In this document: positions 9,879 to 18,222 of the stretch, piece after piece
Layout: every line of letters begins with the position of its first letter
Position numbering within the stretch: position 1 is the stretch's first letter
Assembly (NCBI GenBank): GCA_021772935.1
Contig: JAJFLA010000056.1
Span: 124,001 to 188,000, forward strand
Direction of reading: 5' to 3'
Source: Gammaproteobacteria bacterium
Lineage (GTDB): Bacteria; Pseudomonadota; Gammaproteobacteria; Xanthomonadales; SZUA-36
Length of the DNA: 64,000 nucleotides
Notes under the pieces: model-generated
Databases searched by the model: none
Told to the model about the DNA's origin: nothing
What the model saw: only the letters and a program-made list of their open reading frames with translations
Translations under genes and position numbers: made by a program

Positions 9879-11591
9879 CTAGTCCTTGGTTACTCGGTTG
9901 GTTTCAGTTAGATCTATTGCGCCTTCAGCCACTTTGTTCAGTGCAGAGCGACGTAAATCATTAATGCCTTCTTCTCTGGCTTGCATGGCGATGTGCATGG
10001 CGTCGCCTTCCTCCAGTACAATTCTCGCAATACTATCGGTGATAGGCATCACTTCAAATACACCGGTTCTGCCCCTATAGCCCTGATTGCAGTCACTACA
10101 GCCAACGGATTTGTAAATCTTAAGGTTGTCGATTTCATCTTCTTCGAAACCAGCCTCCAACAAAACCTCTTTGGGCAGATCATCGGGTTTCTTGCATTTA
10201 TGCAAGCGCCGCATCAAACGCTGGGCAATTACGAGGTTCACGGCGGATGTAATATTATAAGTCGGAACACCCATATTCATGAGACGGGTGATGGACTGCG
10301 GTGCATCGTTGGTATGCAGGGTCGAAAAAACCAGGTGACCGGTTTGAGCAGCCTTGATCGCGATCTCTGCGGTTTCCAGGTCACGTATCTCACCCACCAT
10401 GATGACATCCGGATCCTGCCTCAGGAAAGAGCGCAAAGCACGTGCGAATGTCATACCCTGCTTGACGTTTTGTTGTACCTGATTGATGCCGGGCACGCGA
10501 ATTTCTACTGGGTCTTCAACGGTTGAAATATTACGTCCCACGTCATTCAGGATATTGAGGGCGGTATAGAGGGTCACGGTCTTACCGCTGCCGGTTGGTC
10601 CGGTAACCAGTATCATTCCATATGGTTTGATGACAGCACTATGGAAAGTTTCCTGTTGGAGCGGTTCAAAACCAAGACCTTCTATCCCAAGTTGCGTGGA
10701 AGATGAGTCAAGTATACGCAATACGACTTTTTCCCCGAACATGATCGGGCAGGTCGATACACGGAAATCGATAGATTTCTTACGCGAGAGGTTGAGCTTG
10801 ATGCGCCCATCCTGGGGTATACGTTTTTCAGCAATATCAAGCCCCGCCATAACTTTGAGTCGGGAAGACAGTCTTCTGGACATCTGGATTGGCGGGTTAG
10901 CGGCCAGTACCAAAATACCATCAAGGCGGTAGCGTATCCGGTATGATGTTTCATAGGGCTCAAAGTGTATGTCAGAGGCCCCTTTTCTGATCCCATCCAG
11001 CAGTACCTTGTTGATGAACTTGACGACAGGGGTTTCATCAACGGCGGGGTCAAAAGAATCATCATCCAAATCGTCATCACCAGCTTGAAAGCCTAAGTCT
11101 TCCAGGCCTTCGTCTTCAAAATCATCAAAGACCGGCTGAGCGGATTGCAATGCTCGTTCTATAGCAGCTTCGAGATGATTGGGTGCAACCAAAATGGGTT
11201 CAATCCGAAAACCTGAACTGAATGAGATCGCGTCTATAACTTCCTGGTCAGTGGGGTCAGATACAGCGAGAAAAAGAGAATTTCCACGTAGGTATAGTGG
11301 AAATGCCCGGTGTTTTTCGATCAACCTCTCATTAACCAAACTGTCTGGGGTGGCGCTGAGGTCTACGGCTCTGATATCAATAATTGGAACACCATATTCA
11401 ACCGAAGCTGCAATGGTCAATGCTTCTGGATCCACACCATTATTTTTAATCAGCCAGGCTAGGATTGTACTGCCTGTTTTAGCCGCTTCCTGGCTGGCAG
11501 AAATAGCAGCTTGTTCTTCCATCAGACCTTCGGCAACCAGACGACGGGCAAAGCCCTGCAGCTTGCTGGTTGCTTTTAGCTCTGTATTCAT
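9879..11591 (-). CDS. pilB: Type IV pilus assembly ATPase PilB
   Basis: PilB is the hexameric ATPase that powers pilus extension. From the ATG at 11591 it has 570 residues: an N-terminal MshE/GspE-N domain, an acidic linker (about 155-185), Walker A GPTGSGKT at 331-338, Walker B with VGEIRD near 400, and a zinc finger near the C-terminus (CKK...CSDC). I prefer this ATG because GGAGTGA lies about 10 bases upstream. The in-frame extension to 11627 would run into the structured repeat that ends 25 bp before the start codon. That repeat separates pilB from the pilin terminator, so pilB needs its own promoter. Confidence 0.96.
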   Translation of the reverse strand: MNTELKATSKLQGFARRLVAEGLMEEQAAISASQEAAKTGSTILAWLIKNNGVDPEALTIAASVEYGVPIIDIRAVDLSATPDSLVNERLIEKHRAFPLYLRGNSLFLAVSDPTDQEVIDAISFSSGFRIEPILVAPNHLEAAIERALQSAQPVFDDFEDEGLEDLGFQAGDDDLDDDSFDPAVDETPVVKFINKVLLDGIRKGASDIHFEPYETSYRIRYRLDGILVLAANPPIQMSRRLSSRLKVMAGLDIAEKRIPQDGRIKLNLSRKKSIDFRVSTCPIMFGEKVVLRILDSSSTQLGIEGLGFEPLQQETFHSAVIKPYGMILVTGPTGSGKTVTLYTALNILNDVGRNISTVEDPVEIRVPGINQVQQNVKQGMTFARALRSFLRQDPDVIMVGEIRDLETAEIAIKAAQTGHLVFSTLHTNDAPQSITRLMNMGVPTYNITSAVNLVIAQRLMRRLHKCKKPDDLPKEVLLEAGFEEDEIDNLKIYKSVGCSDCNQGYRGRTGVFEVMPITDSIARIVLEEGDAMHIAMQAREEGINDLRRSALNKVAEGAIDLTETNRVTKD

Positions 11592-11616
11592 TAGCGGGTC
11601 ACTCCATGTTCCCTGG

Positions 11617-11877
11617 TGTAGTGTCAACCCTAAAAGGTAGGATCAGCGAGCTCACAAGCTGTTAGCTGCAAGGCAGTGGTTCGAAGATATAGTGGTTCTA
11701 TATCGAGAAACGCTTACGTAGCAGATGACAGCTTGTGAGCTCGCCCTGCGGGTGCCTACCAGAATGCCCATCACGGCGTTACACTCGCTTGACGTAGAAC
11801 CACTATGCCTACGCGAGTATGCCTTGTGCTGAACATTCTGGTAACCACTGATCCTACCTTTTAGGGTTGACACTACA
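11617..11877. mobile_element. Structured MITE-like element 1, twin hairpins with complementary loops
   Basis: A 261-bp non-coding element with about 30-bp terminal inverted repeats (11617-11646, starting TGTAGTGTCAACCCTAAAAG, and 11848-11877). It is flanked by CTGG (11613-11616) and CTAG (11878-11881). The left arm is a stem pairing 11646-11669 with 11721-11744 (17 perfect bp GCGAGCTCACAAGCTGT, then imperfect). It encloses the hairpin GATATAG-TGGTT-CTATATC (11686-11704). The right arm is a stem of TACCAGAATG (11757-11766) with CATTCTGGTA (11834-11843). It encloses a hairpin closed by CGTAG/CTACG around the loop AACCACTATGC (11798-11808). The left loop TGGTT complements AACCA in the right loop, and opening the inner stems would allow 12 bp of pairing (11689-11700 with 11795-11806). 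CCCTGCGGG (11744-11752) sits at the exact centre. No transposase gene is present. Confidence 0.85.
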
Positions 11878-11929
11878 CTAGTACCATTATACTTAAATGT
11901 TACCGGTTTACTGTAAATTACCGCATTTT

Positions 11930-11963
11930 AAAGAAAAAAGCCACCACGCAAGCGTGATGGCTT
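11930..11963 (-). terminator. Rho-independent terminator after pilA2
   Basis: On the minus strand, AAGCCATCACGC and GCGTGGTGGCTT pair through a 12-bp stem (one G-T pair) with a short loop, followed by TTTTCTTT. It lies 26 bp after the second pilin gene and should isolate the pilins from pilB. Confidence 0.9.
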
Positions 11964-11988
11964 TTGACTGATTGTTCGTTGAGAGGGC

Positions 11989-12453
11989 TTAGCTATCGCG
12001 ACAAACTGATGGTAAGTATTTTAACTCTATAGGAGAGGTTTCACCTGGAGTGCAGCTCCACTTAATGACGTTACTAAGGGTTACTGTGGGGATAAAAACC
12101 GGTGAAATGTCTGTCAAATCAGGGTCAACGGCAGTCTCATTCACATTAATGGTGAAAGCACCTGTCGTGCTTTGATAATCGCTAATGGCAGTGCAGAAAG
12201 TGCTCGCGCCAACATTGACCAATCCGGCAGCCTCCAGGTTGGGTGGCCATGCACCCAGGGTTTGTCGGTATTCAGTTATTGCCACCTTGGCTGGAACTAT
12301 GCCGTTAACACACTCGTTGATCTTGGCACGAATCATATAATCGGAATAGGCTGGCACGACGAGTGCCATAAGAACAACTACGACTGCGATTGCAATCATA
12401 CCTTCAAGTAGTGTGAACCCCTTGTTAAAGAGAACTCGTTTGATGCTTTGCAT
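11989..12453 (-). CDS. Type IV pilin-like protein (second pilin, PilA2)
   Basis: From the ATG at 12453 this is a 154-residue prepilin: short basic leader MQSIKRVLFNKG, PilD cleavage before FTLLEG with the conserved Glu5, a hydrophobic N-terminal helix, and a C-terminal disulfide loop bounded by cysteines in the context WSC...KYLPSVCR. The same KYLPS-x-CR ending occurs in the neighbouring PilA1, so the two are paralogues, but the globular parts differ strongly. ATGs at 12465 and 12474 would lengthen the leader; initiation is uncertain. It could be an alternative major pilin or a minor one. It has its own terminator, and an earlier terminator separates it from pilA1, suggesting independent expression. 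Confidence 0.88.
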   Translation of the reverse strand: MQSIKRVLFNKGFTLLEGMIAIAVVVVLMALVVPAYSDYMIRAKINECVNGIVPAKVAITEYRQTLGAWPPNLEAAGLVNVGASTFCTAISDYQSTTGAFTINVNETAVDPDLTDISPVFIPTVTLSNVIKWSCTPGETSPIELKYLPSVCRDS

Positions 12454-12474
12454 CGTAACGTCCATTCCCGCCAT

Positions 12475-12950
12475 TCTTCAGTGTCTCAACTTCATGCTTT
12501 GAAGTTGATCCCCTGACCCACTGGATCGCTTATTGCGATCACATGTCCTTGTATTAGGCGGGTGATATCTTCCCCTACGGTCAGTATATGCCGATATTTG
12601 TTGTTTGTAAAGATATACAGCACCTTGCCCACACGGCCTAAGGCACCCCTGGTCGATTCATGAAGGCGTGGTCTTGTGCCGAAAGATTCAGGATATGTCA
12701 TGCAGAATGGTGTTCACCAGTTGATTGCCAATGGATAGGCGGGTATGGGGTGCGAACGGGGGGGGGCTTTTACGTGTCTTGTGGTTTGGTTCTGGGTGGT
12801 TCGAAGTGAAAGGTACTTTACCTGAAATGAAGCAGAGGCTTCTTGGTGGTTTGGATCACAAAAGAAAAGCCCCTGATTGTTCAGAGGCTTCTCTTTTACG
12901 ACTTACGCTTAGGCTGAAAATTAATGATTCAACCTTAGCGTGTGTATTAC
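12475..12950. other. pilA1-pilA2 intergenic region
   Basis: This region of nearly 480 bp contains the pilA1 terminator (12860-12890), a G-run around 12759-12767, and otherwise unrecognised sequence. It must contain the pilA2 promoter unless that gene is read through from pilA1. I found no second sigma-54 site with correct GG-N10-GC spacing. A 69-codon minus-strand frame (12492-12701) has no recognisable family or pilin features, and I treat it as spurious. Confidence 0.45.
12860..12890 (-). terminator. Rho-independent terminator after pilA1
   Basis: On the minus strand AAGCCTCTGA, loop ACAA, TCAGGGGCTT form a 10-bp stem (one mismatch or wobble), followed by TTCTTTTG. It lies about 60 bp downstream of the major pilin stop codon. 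Confidence 0.88.
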
Positions 12951-13403
12951 TTAAGAAGAACCACCACTACGGCAGGTTGATGGTAGGTACTTGGCCAAGG
13001 TTGCGGCACCGCCATTTGAGCAAGCCCAGTTGATGGTGCCCGTGGTTGCGTTCACTGTAGGGGTCAATGTAGCCGTAGCGCCTTTATTAGCCGCAGTAGC
13101 TTTAACTGTTATGGCACCGGTTGTAGCTGAGTATGTAGTGGCGACACACTCGGTGCTTAACCCAGTGTTGGCATCAATACCAAGCTGCGCGGCAGTTGGC
13201 AGACTTCCAGTAGTTATACGATGTTCTGAGACTGCCAGTTTAAGCGGTGCGGCACTATTAACACATTCGGCGACTTTCGCACGAACGGTGTAGTCCTGAT
13301 AAGCCGGTACGGCCAGTGCGACCAGAATCGCCACGATGGCGATAACGATCATGAGTTCGATCAAGGTAAACCCTTGTTGTACGTTACGTTTCATATTCTT
13401 CAT
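12951..13403 (-). CDS. pilA: Type IV major pilin PilA1
   Basis: A 150-residue prepilin. The start is the ATG at 13403, with GGAGG eight bases upstream. The leader [11 protein letters not shown] is cleaved before [20 protein letters not shown], the classic class IVa pilin N-terminal helix with Glu5. The C-terminus has the disulfide loop WACSNGG...KYLPSTCR. The low-complexity Thr/Ala-rich globular domain is typical of fast-evolving pilins. A sigma-54 promoter, a tandem repeat in the leader and a dyad like a PilR-binding site lie upstream, and pilRS is the next locus upstream. This marks it as the major, regulated pilin. Confidence 0.96.
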   Translation of the reverse strand: MKNMKRNVQQGFTLIELMIVIAIVAILVALAVPAYQDYTVRAKVAECVNSAAPLKLAVSEHRITTGSLPTAAQLGIDANTGLSTECVATTYSATTGAITVKATAANKGATATLTPTVNATTGTINWACSNGGAATLAKYLPSTCRSGGSS

Positions 13404-13460
13404 AATATAACCCTCCAATGGTGGTTTGACAGACTGTTTAAATCAGACGTGCCCGTTTAT

Positions 13461-13511
13461 TCCCTTAAAATCCCTGGGATATGACAATCCCTTAAAATCC
13501 CTGGGATGTGA
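13461..13511. repeat. Tandem direct repeat in the pilA1 leader
   Basis: Two copies of TCCCTTAAAATCCCTGGGAT followed by RTGA (13461-13484 and 13488-13511) differ at one base, with a 27-bp period. Each copy contains the near-palindrome ATCCC-T-GGGAT. They begin at about the predicted transcription start and would lie in the 5' untranslated region of pilA1. They could be an operator or an mRNA element; nothing in the sequence decides this. Confidence 0.8.
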
Positions 13512-13520
13512 TCTTATTAA

Positions 13521-13536
13521 TGCAAGTAATATGCCA
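13521..13536 (-). promoter_or_regulatory. Sigma-54 (RpoN) promoter of pilA1
   Basis: The minus strand reads TGGCAT-ATTAC-TTGCA: the -24 GG and -12 GC with the exact ten-base spacing required by RpoN (consensus TGGCAC-N5-TTGC). It lies about 120 bp before the pilA1 start codon. Sigma-54 control by PilR is the known mode for pilA in Pseudomonas, and pilR lies directly upstream. Confidence 0.88.
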
Positions 13537-13615
13537 AGGTGATCTTTGCTTTAGAAACAGTGGCATAGTTAAACCAAAATTGCCTATGGTGAAGGCACTT
13601 GACCGTAAAACGTCA

Positions 13616-13640
13616 GGAAGTGACAAAAAATGTCACTTCC
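13616..13640. promoter_or_regulatory. Perfect 10-bp dyad, probable PilR enhancer site
   Basis: GGAAGTGACA-AAAAA-TGTCACTTCC is a perfect inverted repeat centred about 100 bp upstream of the sigma-54 promoter, the usual distance for an enhancer-binding protein. It contains TGTC in both halves, and a further GTGTC follows at 13643-13647. TGTC is the core reported for PilR sites. It is not followed by a T-run on either strand that would make it a terminator. Confidence 0.7.
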
Positions 13641-13784
13641 TTGTGTCGAGATGAATCCTGGGGATGAAATGCGATACCGAAAAAAGCTAAGGAGCCAGGG
13701 TGATTCGGTCGAATGCTGACAACCCGTGTGTTTGAGTTTTTTTTGGCGTCTGTCCCTCTGCTTTATTTTGCAGGGTGCCGACTG

Positions 13785-15161
13785 TCAGTCGATATCGAAC
13801 TTTTTCAGTTTGTAGCGAAATGACCGAAAGCTGATCCCTAGCGAATTGGCCGCGCGGGTTTTGTTATAACGCGCCTTTATCAAGGCGTCTTCCAGCATCT
13901 TCTTTTCGATGTCTTCGATATAGGTATCGAGAGTTTGGTCTTCATCAGGCCCTGATAAAGCCTGCTCCGAATCTTTGATAGAAATTTGTTCCAGCATCAG
14001 GTCATCAGGCTCAATGATGTTGTTTTCGCACATGGTTACCGCGCGTTGCAGGATGTTGATCAGTTCCCGTACATTACCTGTGTAATGGTGATCTTTGAGT
14101 TTTTGCATGGCTTGTTTTGAAATAACGGGTGTTCCTGACTCATCCCATTGCTCGTTAATTTCTTTCAGAAAACGATGGGCTAATAATTCGATATCGTCTC
14201 TGCGTTCCATCAAGCTTGGCATGGCCAGTTCGATTACGTTAAGCCTGAAAAACAGGTCGCTCCGGAACTTACCAGCCTCAACCAGGGGTCTTAGTGTCTG
14301 GTGAGATGCGCTGACAATACGTACGTCAACTGGCACCTCTTGACGAGCGCCGATGGGCAGTACCGCTTTTTCCTGTATTGCGCGTAACAGTTTCACCTGC
14401 ATATGTAAGGGCAAATCTGCCACCTCGTCCAGCATCAGAGTGCCACCATCTGCTGCCTGAAAAAGCCCCTCCTTGTCAGTTGCAGCGCCGGTAAAGCTAC
14501 CCTTACGGTGACCGAAGAATTCACTTTCCATTAATTCAGTCGGAATAGCGCCGCAGTTAACGGGTACGAATGGCTGGTCAGCGCGCGGGCCAAGATCGTG
14601 AATCAGGCGCGCCGCCAATTCCTTACCGGAACCAGACTCACCACTGACAAGTATCGGTGCCTGGCTACGCGCCAGCTTTTTGATCATGGCCTTACATTTT
14701 TGTATGGCCTCGGAGTTACCGGTCAGTTTGTCGAGTCCATCATTGCTAAAGGGACTGTCATTGTCAGTTAATGTTGCAGTTGCCTGCAATTCTTCATCGC
14801 GTAGCTTAAGCGCTGCATTGACCAACTTACGGAGAATGTTAAGGTCAACTGGTTTGGAAACAAAATCGAAAGCACCCATTTTCAGTGCGACTACGGCATC
14901 TTCAACTTTCCCATAGGCCGTGATCACTGCCGCAGGCAGTTGAGGGTATTTCTCTGAGATTTCACGTATCAAATCCAGGCCGTTGCCATCTGGCAGGCGC
15001 ATATCGGTCAGACAAAAACTGAAGTTTTCATTAGCCAACGCCCGTCGTGCCGTAGCCACATCTTCGGCGGTGGTCACCTTTAAACCCATTCTGCTCAGTG
15101 TCAGGTCGAGCAGTTCCCGGATGTCAGGTTCGTCATCTACGACTAATACATGATGCTGCAT
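13785..15161 (-). CDS. pilR: Sigma-54-dependent response regulator PilR
   Basis: PilR is the NtrC-type enhancer-binding protein that switches on pilin transcription. The 458-residue protein contains a receiver domain (phospho-acceptor D53 in LTDMRLPDGN), an AAA+ domain with Walker A GESGSGKE (174-181) and the sigma-54 contact loop GSFTGA (221-226, a common variant of GAFTGA), and a C-terminal FIS-type helix-turn-helix (about 415-455, KTRAANSLGISFRSFRYKLKK). pilS lies 24 bp upstream in the same operon. Its target pilA, with a sigma-54 promoter and dyad, lies directly downstream. Confidence 0.97.
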   Translation of the reverse strand: MQHHVLVVDDEPDIRELLDLTLSRMGLKVTTAEDVATARRALANENFSFCLTDMRLPDGNGLDLIREISEKYPQLPAAVITAYGKVEDAVVALKMGAFDFVSKPVDLNILRKLVNAALKLRDEELQATATLTDNDSPFSNDGLDKLTGNSEAIQKCKAMIKKLARSQAPILVSGESGSGKELAARLIHDLGPRADQPFVPVNCGAIPTELMESEFFGHRKGSFTGAATDKEGLFQAADGGTLMLDEVADLPLHMQVKLLRAIQEKAVLPIGARQEVPVDVRIVSASHQTLRPLVEAGKFRSDLFFRLNVIELAMPSLMERRDDIELLAHRFLKEINEQWDESGTPVISKQAMQKLKDHHYTGNVRELINILQRAVTMCENNIIEPDDLMLEQISIKDSEQALSGPDEDQTLDTYIEDIEKKMLEDALIKARYNKTRAANSLGISFRSFRYKLKKFDID

Positions 15162-15185
15162 GATTGAGTACTTTTTCTCCGGGCT

Positions 15186-16835
15186 TTATCCAGTTGATAC
15201 TTCGGCAAGTCGGCCTGCCTTATCTATTGAGCTGCGTGCCAGTGCCAGGCGTATGTGGAACCGTGTGCCTTTACCGGGTGAAGAGTCTACGGTAAGTTCT
15301 GCCTGATTGACTTCGCAAAGTTGGCGGGCAATGTATAAACCAAGGCCAGAACCTTGTTTGTGTGTGGTGTAAAAGGGTTCAAAGATATATTCGATCTGTT
15401 GTGTCGGAATGCCAGGGCCGTTGTCTTCAATCGTTATCACACAATACCCGGTGTTGCTTAAGGGCTCCATTATTATCTTTACGTTTGGCGTCTTATTTTC
15501 GTCTTTGGAATGTTGTAAGGCATTTTCCATTAACTTCCAGATAACCTGATGCAACTGGCTGCGATCGAACAAAACCAGCACGTCCTCCGCAGAGAAATCA
15601 GTGCTTAAGTCGATGGTCATGGCGGGCAGTGCAGCTTTGAATTCGTGGGCAATGGCTTTTAACCATGCTTTCAGATCAAGTATCTCGGGGCGTGATTTTT
15701 CCCGCCGAGACAGCTGCAGGATATTCTCCACGATATCATTCATTCGCCGTGACTGATTCTGAATGATATTGACCAGACGGGCATCAGCTTCGGATAGATT
15801 CTCCACCTCTGTCAAAAGCTGTGCGGCATGGCTGATAGCCGCGAGCGGGTTTCGAATTTCATGTGCGATGCCACCTGAGAGCTTTGCCAGCGAGTTGGCA
15901 GACATCTCTGATGCCCGTTGTGCGACAACATCGTTGTCCTCGAGAAAAATCAACACACGGATTTCGGCATTGCCCGGCAGGGCTACAAATTTTGGCACCG
16001 CCTGAGCTTGGCTCGCCTGCAAAGTGATTGGTTCAATGTCGCTGGAGGGGTCGTTGCGCCATGTAGCCATCGCAGCTTCGAGTTCGGGTGAAATATCGGC
16101 CAGGGGTTGATGATGACCGGCCGGGCTACCCAGCAGAAACCAAGCAGACTCATTCATTAATTGAATACAAGAATCAGCATCAACTGCCAACACGCCACCA
16201 CGCATACGGCGAATAATCAGCTCGTTAATTTGCTCCAGTCGGTTCAGGTCAAGTGCCTGTTTCTCAGCGAGTAGGCGATAGTCTCTGAGCCAGAACGAAA
16301 GCAGATTGACGAGTATGGAAATGATAAATGTGGTGACACCGTAAAGGCCTGCTTGTACCAAATTTGCGTAGGTTCCACCGTGAAGCAATATCCCAGCCAC
16401 GGTCTCACCGATTAATGCCAGAACTACCAGTGATGCTATAAATAGTGCTATTCGTAATGGCAACAAAACGGCGGCCGAGGCACTGGCAAAAATGAGCAAC
16501 ACAGCCAGACCGCTGTCCAACCCACCAAAGATAAACAGCAAGACCGTCAGGAACAAAATATCGGTATACAGTGATAGTTGAGCCAAAAAGAAAGGCTGGG
16601 TGCTACGTCTTGTGGTCTCCACGGTCAGGTAAACAGCCATAGCGAAATAAGAAAGCACCAGGGTGCCAGCGATGGTCCCGTTGTCCAGAAAATACACCTT
16701 AATCATCAGGTCGGTAAAAAATGCAAGCATCAGTGCGAAGCTGATGAACAGGCGAAAAACCGTCAGATAGGTCACAACCCGGCGGGTCAATGCCACAGGT
16801 AAGGGGTAGTTGCTGAAGTCGGGTGCCTGGCTCAT
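15186..16835 (-). CDS. pilS: Sensor histidine kinase PilS
   Basis: PilS is the inner-membrane kinase that phosphorylates PilR and monitors pilin levels in the membrane. I start it at the ATG at 16835, which has AGGA seven bases upstream, giving 549 residues. The longer frame to 16967 adds a basic, non-conserved 44-residue extension. It has six hydrophobic segments (about 20-185), a PAS-like domain (about 200-300), the phospho-acceptor H325 in GGIAHEIRNP, and a HATPase domain with EDNGPGIP and GSGLGLY. This matches the Pseudomonas PilS layout. Confidence 0.95.
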   Translation of the reverse strand: MSQAPDFSNYPLPVALTRRVVTYLTVFRLFISFALMLAFFTDLMIKVYFLDNGTIAGTLVLSYFAMAVYLTVETTRRSTQPFFLAQLSLYTDILFLTVLLFIFGGLDSGLAVLLIFASASAAVLLPLRIALFIASLVVLALIGETVAGILLHGGTYANLVQAGLYGVTTFIISILVNLLSFWLRDYRLLAEKQALDLNRLEQINELIIRRMRGGVLAVDADSCIQLMNESAWFLLGSPAGHHQPLADISPELEAAMATWRNDPSSDIEPITLQASQAQAVPKFVALPGNAEIRVLIFLEDNDVVAQRASEMSANSLAKLSGGIAHEIRNPLAAISHAAQLLTEVENLSEADARLVNIIQNQSRRMNDIVENILQLSRREKSRPEILDLKAWLKAIAHEFKAALPAMTIDLSTDFSAEDVLVLFDRSQLHQVIWKLMENALQHSKDENKTPNVKIIMEPLSNTGYCVITIEDNGPGIPTQQIEYIFEPFYTTHKQGSGLGLYIARQLCEVNQAELTVDSSPGKGTRFHIRLALARSSIDKAGRLAEVSTG

Positions 16836-17043
16836 TTTCTTCCTGCAAAAGAGATTTGTACGGATTCCACCTATATCCATTTGAGGTCTATTTGCAGACG
16901 CAGTATACCACTGAGAAATTAACGCAGCTTGCCTTTGCTTTAAACTTCGTTTCGGGGGAAAATACATCCTTTTGGCCGAGCTGAGATTTATTCGCAGCTT
17001 GATCAGCGTGGCGCCTTATGCGCCATTTTCTGAAGGAGTAAGC

Positions 17044-18222
17044 ATGAATTTCCATGAATATCAGGCGAAAGAACTGTTCGCCAGTTACGGAATACCAGTC
17101 CCTGAAGGTAAAGTAGCACGAACACCTGAAGAGGCAGTCATTTCGGCACAGAGCCTTGGTGGCAATATGTGGGTTGTCAAAGCACAAGTGCATGCGGGTG
17201 GTCGTGGTAAAGCGGGTGGTGTCAAACTGGTTCGAACACTCGATGAGGTACGTGCTGAGACCAATCATATGTTAAACATGAAAATAAGCACCTACCAGAC
17301 AGGTGGCTTGTCACTGCCGGTGGATTCAGTCCTGATTGCTGAGGCGATTGATATTGAAAGCGAGCTTTATCTTTCAGCACTGATCGATCGAGTCAACCGC
17401 TGTGTGACGTTTATGGGTTCAGCCGCAGGCGGCGTGGATATTGAGCAGGTAGCAGCGACTGAGCCGGAAAAAATCGTCACGGTCAAGGTTGACAATACTG
17501 TTGGTTTTCAAGCATACCAAGGCCGTCAGATGGGTTTCGGTATGGGGCTTTCGGCCAAGCATGTTAAGCAAATGACTAAAATCATGTCGGCGCTTTATCG
17601 CTTATTTATAGATAAGGATCTCAGTCTGCTGGAAGTTAACCCGTTGATCATTGACGGTGATGACAACCTGGTGGCATTGGATGCGAAGATCAACATGGAT
17701 GACAATGCCCTTTTCCGGCACCCGGCCCTGGCGGCGATGCGTGATGAAGCTCAAGAAGATCCAACCGAGGCAACCGCGAGCCGTCATGGTTTGAACTACA
17801 TCACTCTGGACGGTAACATCGCCTGCATGGTCAATGGTGCGGGTCTTGCAATGGCGACTATGGATGTGGTCAAGCTTAATGGCGGTGAACCGGCGAATTT
17901 TCTTGATGTTGGTGGTGGTACCAACGCGGAGCGTGTTAAAGAAGCGTTCAAAATAATCCTTTCCGGCGAACATGTTGAAGCCATCCTGGTGAATATATTC
18001 GGAGGTATTGTCCGCTGTGACCTGATTGCCGAAGGCATTATTGCCGCGGTCGAGGAAGTTGGCGTGAATGTACCGGTGGTTGTCAGGCTGGAAGGCACGC
18101 TGGTGGATGAGGGCAGGCAGTTGCTGGCCGACAGCGGTCTTGCCATTATTTCTGCATCAGATTTGAATGACGCCGCAAAGAAAGCAGTTGCGGCAGCCAA
18201 TAACAATGGAGTGGCCCAATGA
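17044..18222 (+). CDS. sucC: Succinyl-CoA synthetase, beta subunit SucC
   Basis: The beta subunit forms the nucleotide-binding half of the TCA-cycle enzyme that converts succinyl-CoA to succinate with formation of ATP or GTP. The 392-residue protein begins at the ATG at 17044 with GAAGGAG upstream ([12 protein letters not shown], the family's conserved start). It has an ATP-grasp domain with [11 protein letters not shown] and a C-terminal flavodoxin-like domain ([10 protein letters not shown]). sucD overlaps by 4 bp. The pair stands apart from sdh and sucAB, which are not in the window. Confidence 0.98.
   Translation: MNFHEYQAKELFASYGIPVPEGKVARTPEEAVISAQSLGGNMWVVKAQVHAGGRGKAGGVKLVRTLDEVRAETNHMLNMKISTYQTGGLSLPVDSVLIAEAIDIESELYLSALIDRVNRCVTFMGSAAGGVDIEQVAATEPEKIVTVKVDNTVGFQAYQGRQMGFGMGLSAKHVKQMTKIMSALYRLFIDKDLSLLEVNPLIIDGDDNLVALDAKINMDDNALFRHPALAAMRDEAQEDPTEATASRHGLNYITLDGNIACMVNGAGLAMATMDVVKLNGGEPANFLDVGGGTNAERVKEAFKIILSGEHVEAILVNIFGGIVRCDLIAEGIIAAVEEVGVNVPVVVRLEGTLVDEGRQLLADSGLAIISASDLNDAAKKAVAAANNNGVAQ

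Larger units (their letters stand above)
11592..11988. other. pilA2-pilB intergenic region
   Basis: This gap of about 400 bp consists, in transcription order on the minus strand, of the pilA2 terminator (11938-11963), a short AT-rich stretch (11878-11930) that could hold a pilB promoter, the structured element, and the 25-bp pilB leader with its Shine-Dalgarno. Nothing else was seen. Confidence 0.6.
13404..13784. other. pilR-pilA1 control region
   Basis: About 380 bp between pilR and pilA1 (both minus strand). It contains, in transcription order, a T/A-tract-rich stretch after pilR, a 25-bp dyad (13616-13640), a sigma-54 promoter (13521-13536), a 24-bp tandem direct repeat (13461-13511) and the pilA ribosome binding site. 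No coding potential was seen. Confidence 0.8.

Noticed and set aside
11652-11873. 73-codon minus-strand frame in the pilA2-pilB gap
   Set aside because: It lies wholly inside the structured element and has no recognisable protein features or ribosome binding site.
12492-12701. 69-codon minus-strand frame between the two pilin genes
   Set aside because: No family, signal or ribosome binding site was recognised; the sequence looks like a pilin leader region rather than a gene.
13461-13511. Tandem repeat before pilA considered as phage/IS attachment site
   Set aside because: No integrase, tRNA or element boundary is nearby, and the repeat sits at the mapped position of the predicted pilA leader.
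13616-13640. Dyad after pilR considered as the pilR terminator
   Set aside because: The A5/T5 tract is in the loop and neither strand has a T-run after the stem; the distance to a sigma-54 promoter fits an enhancer better.
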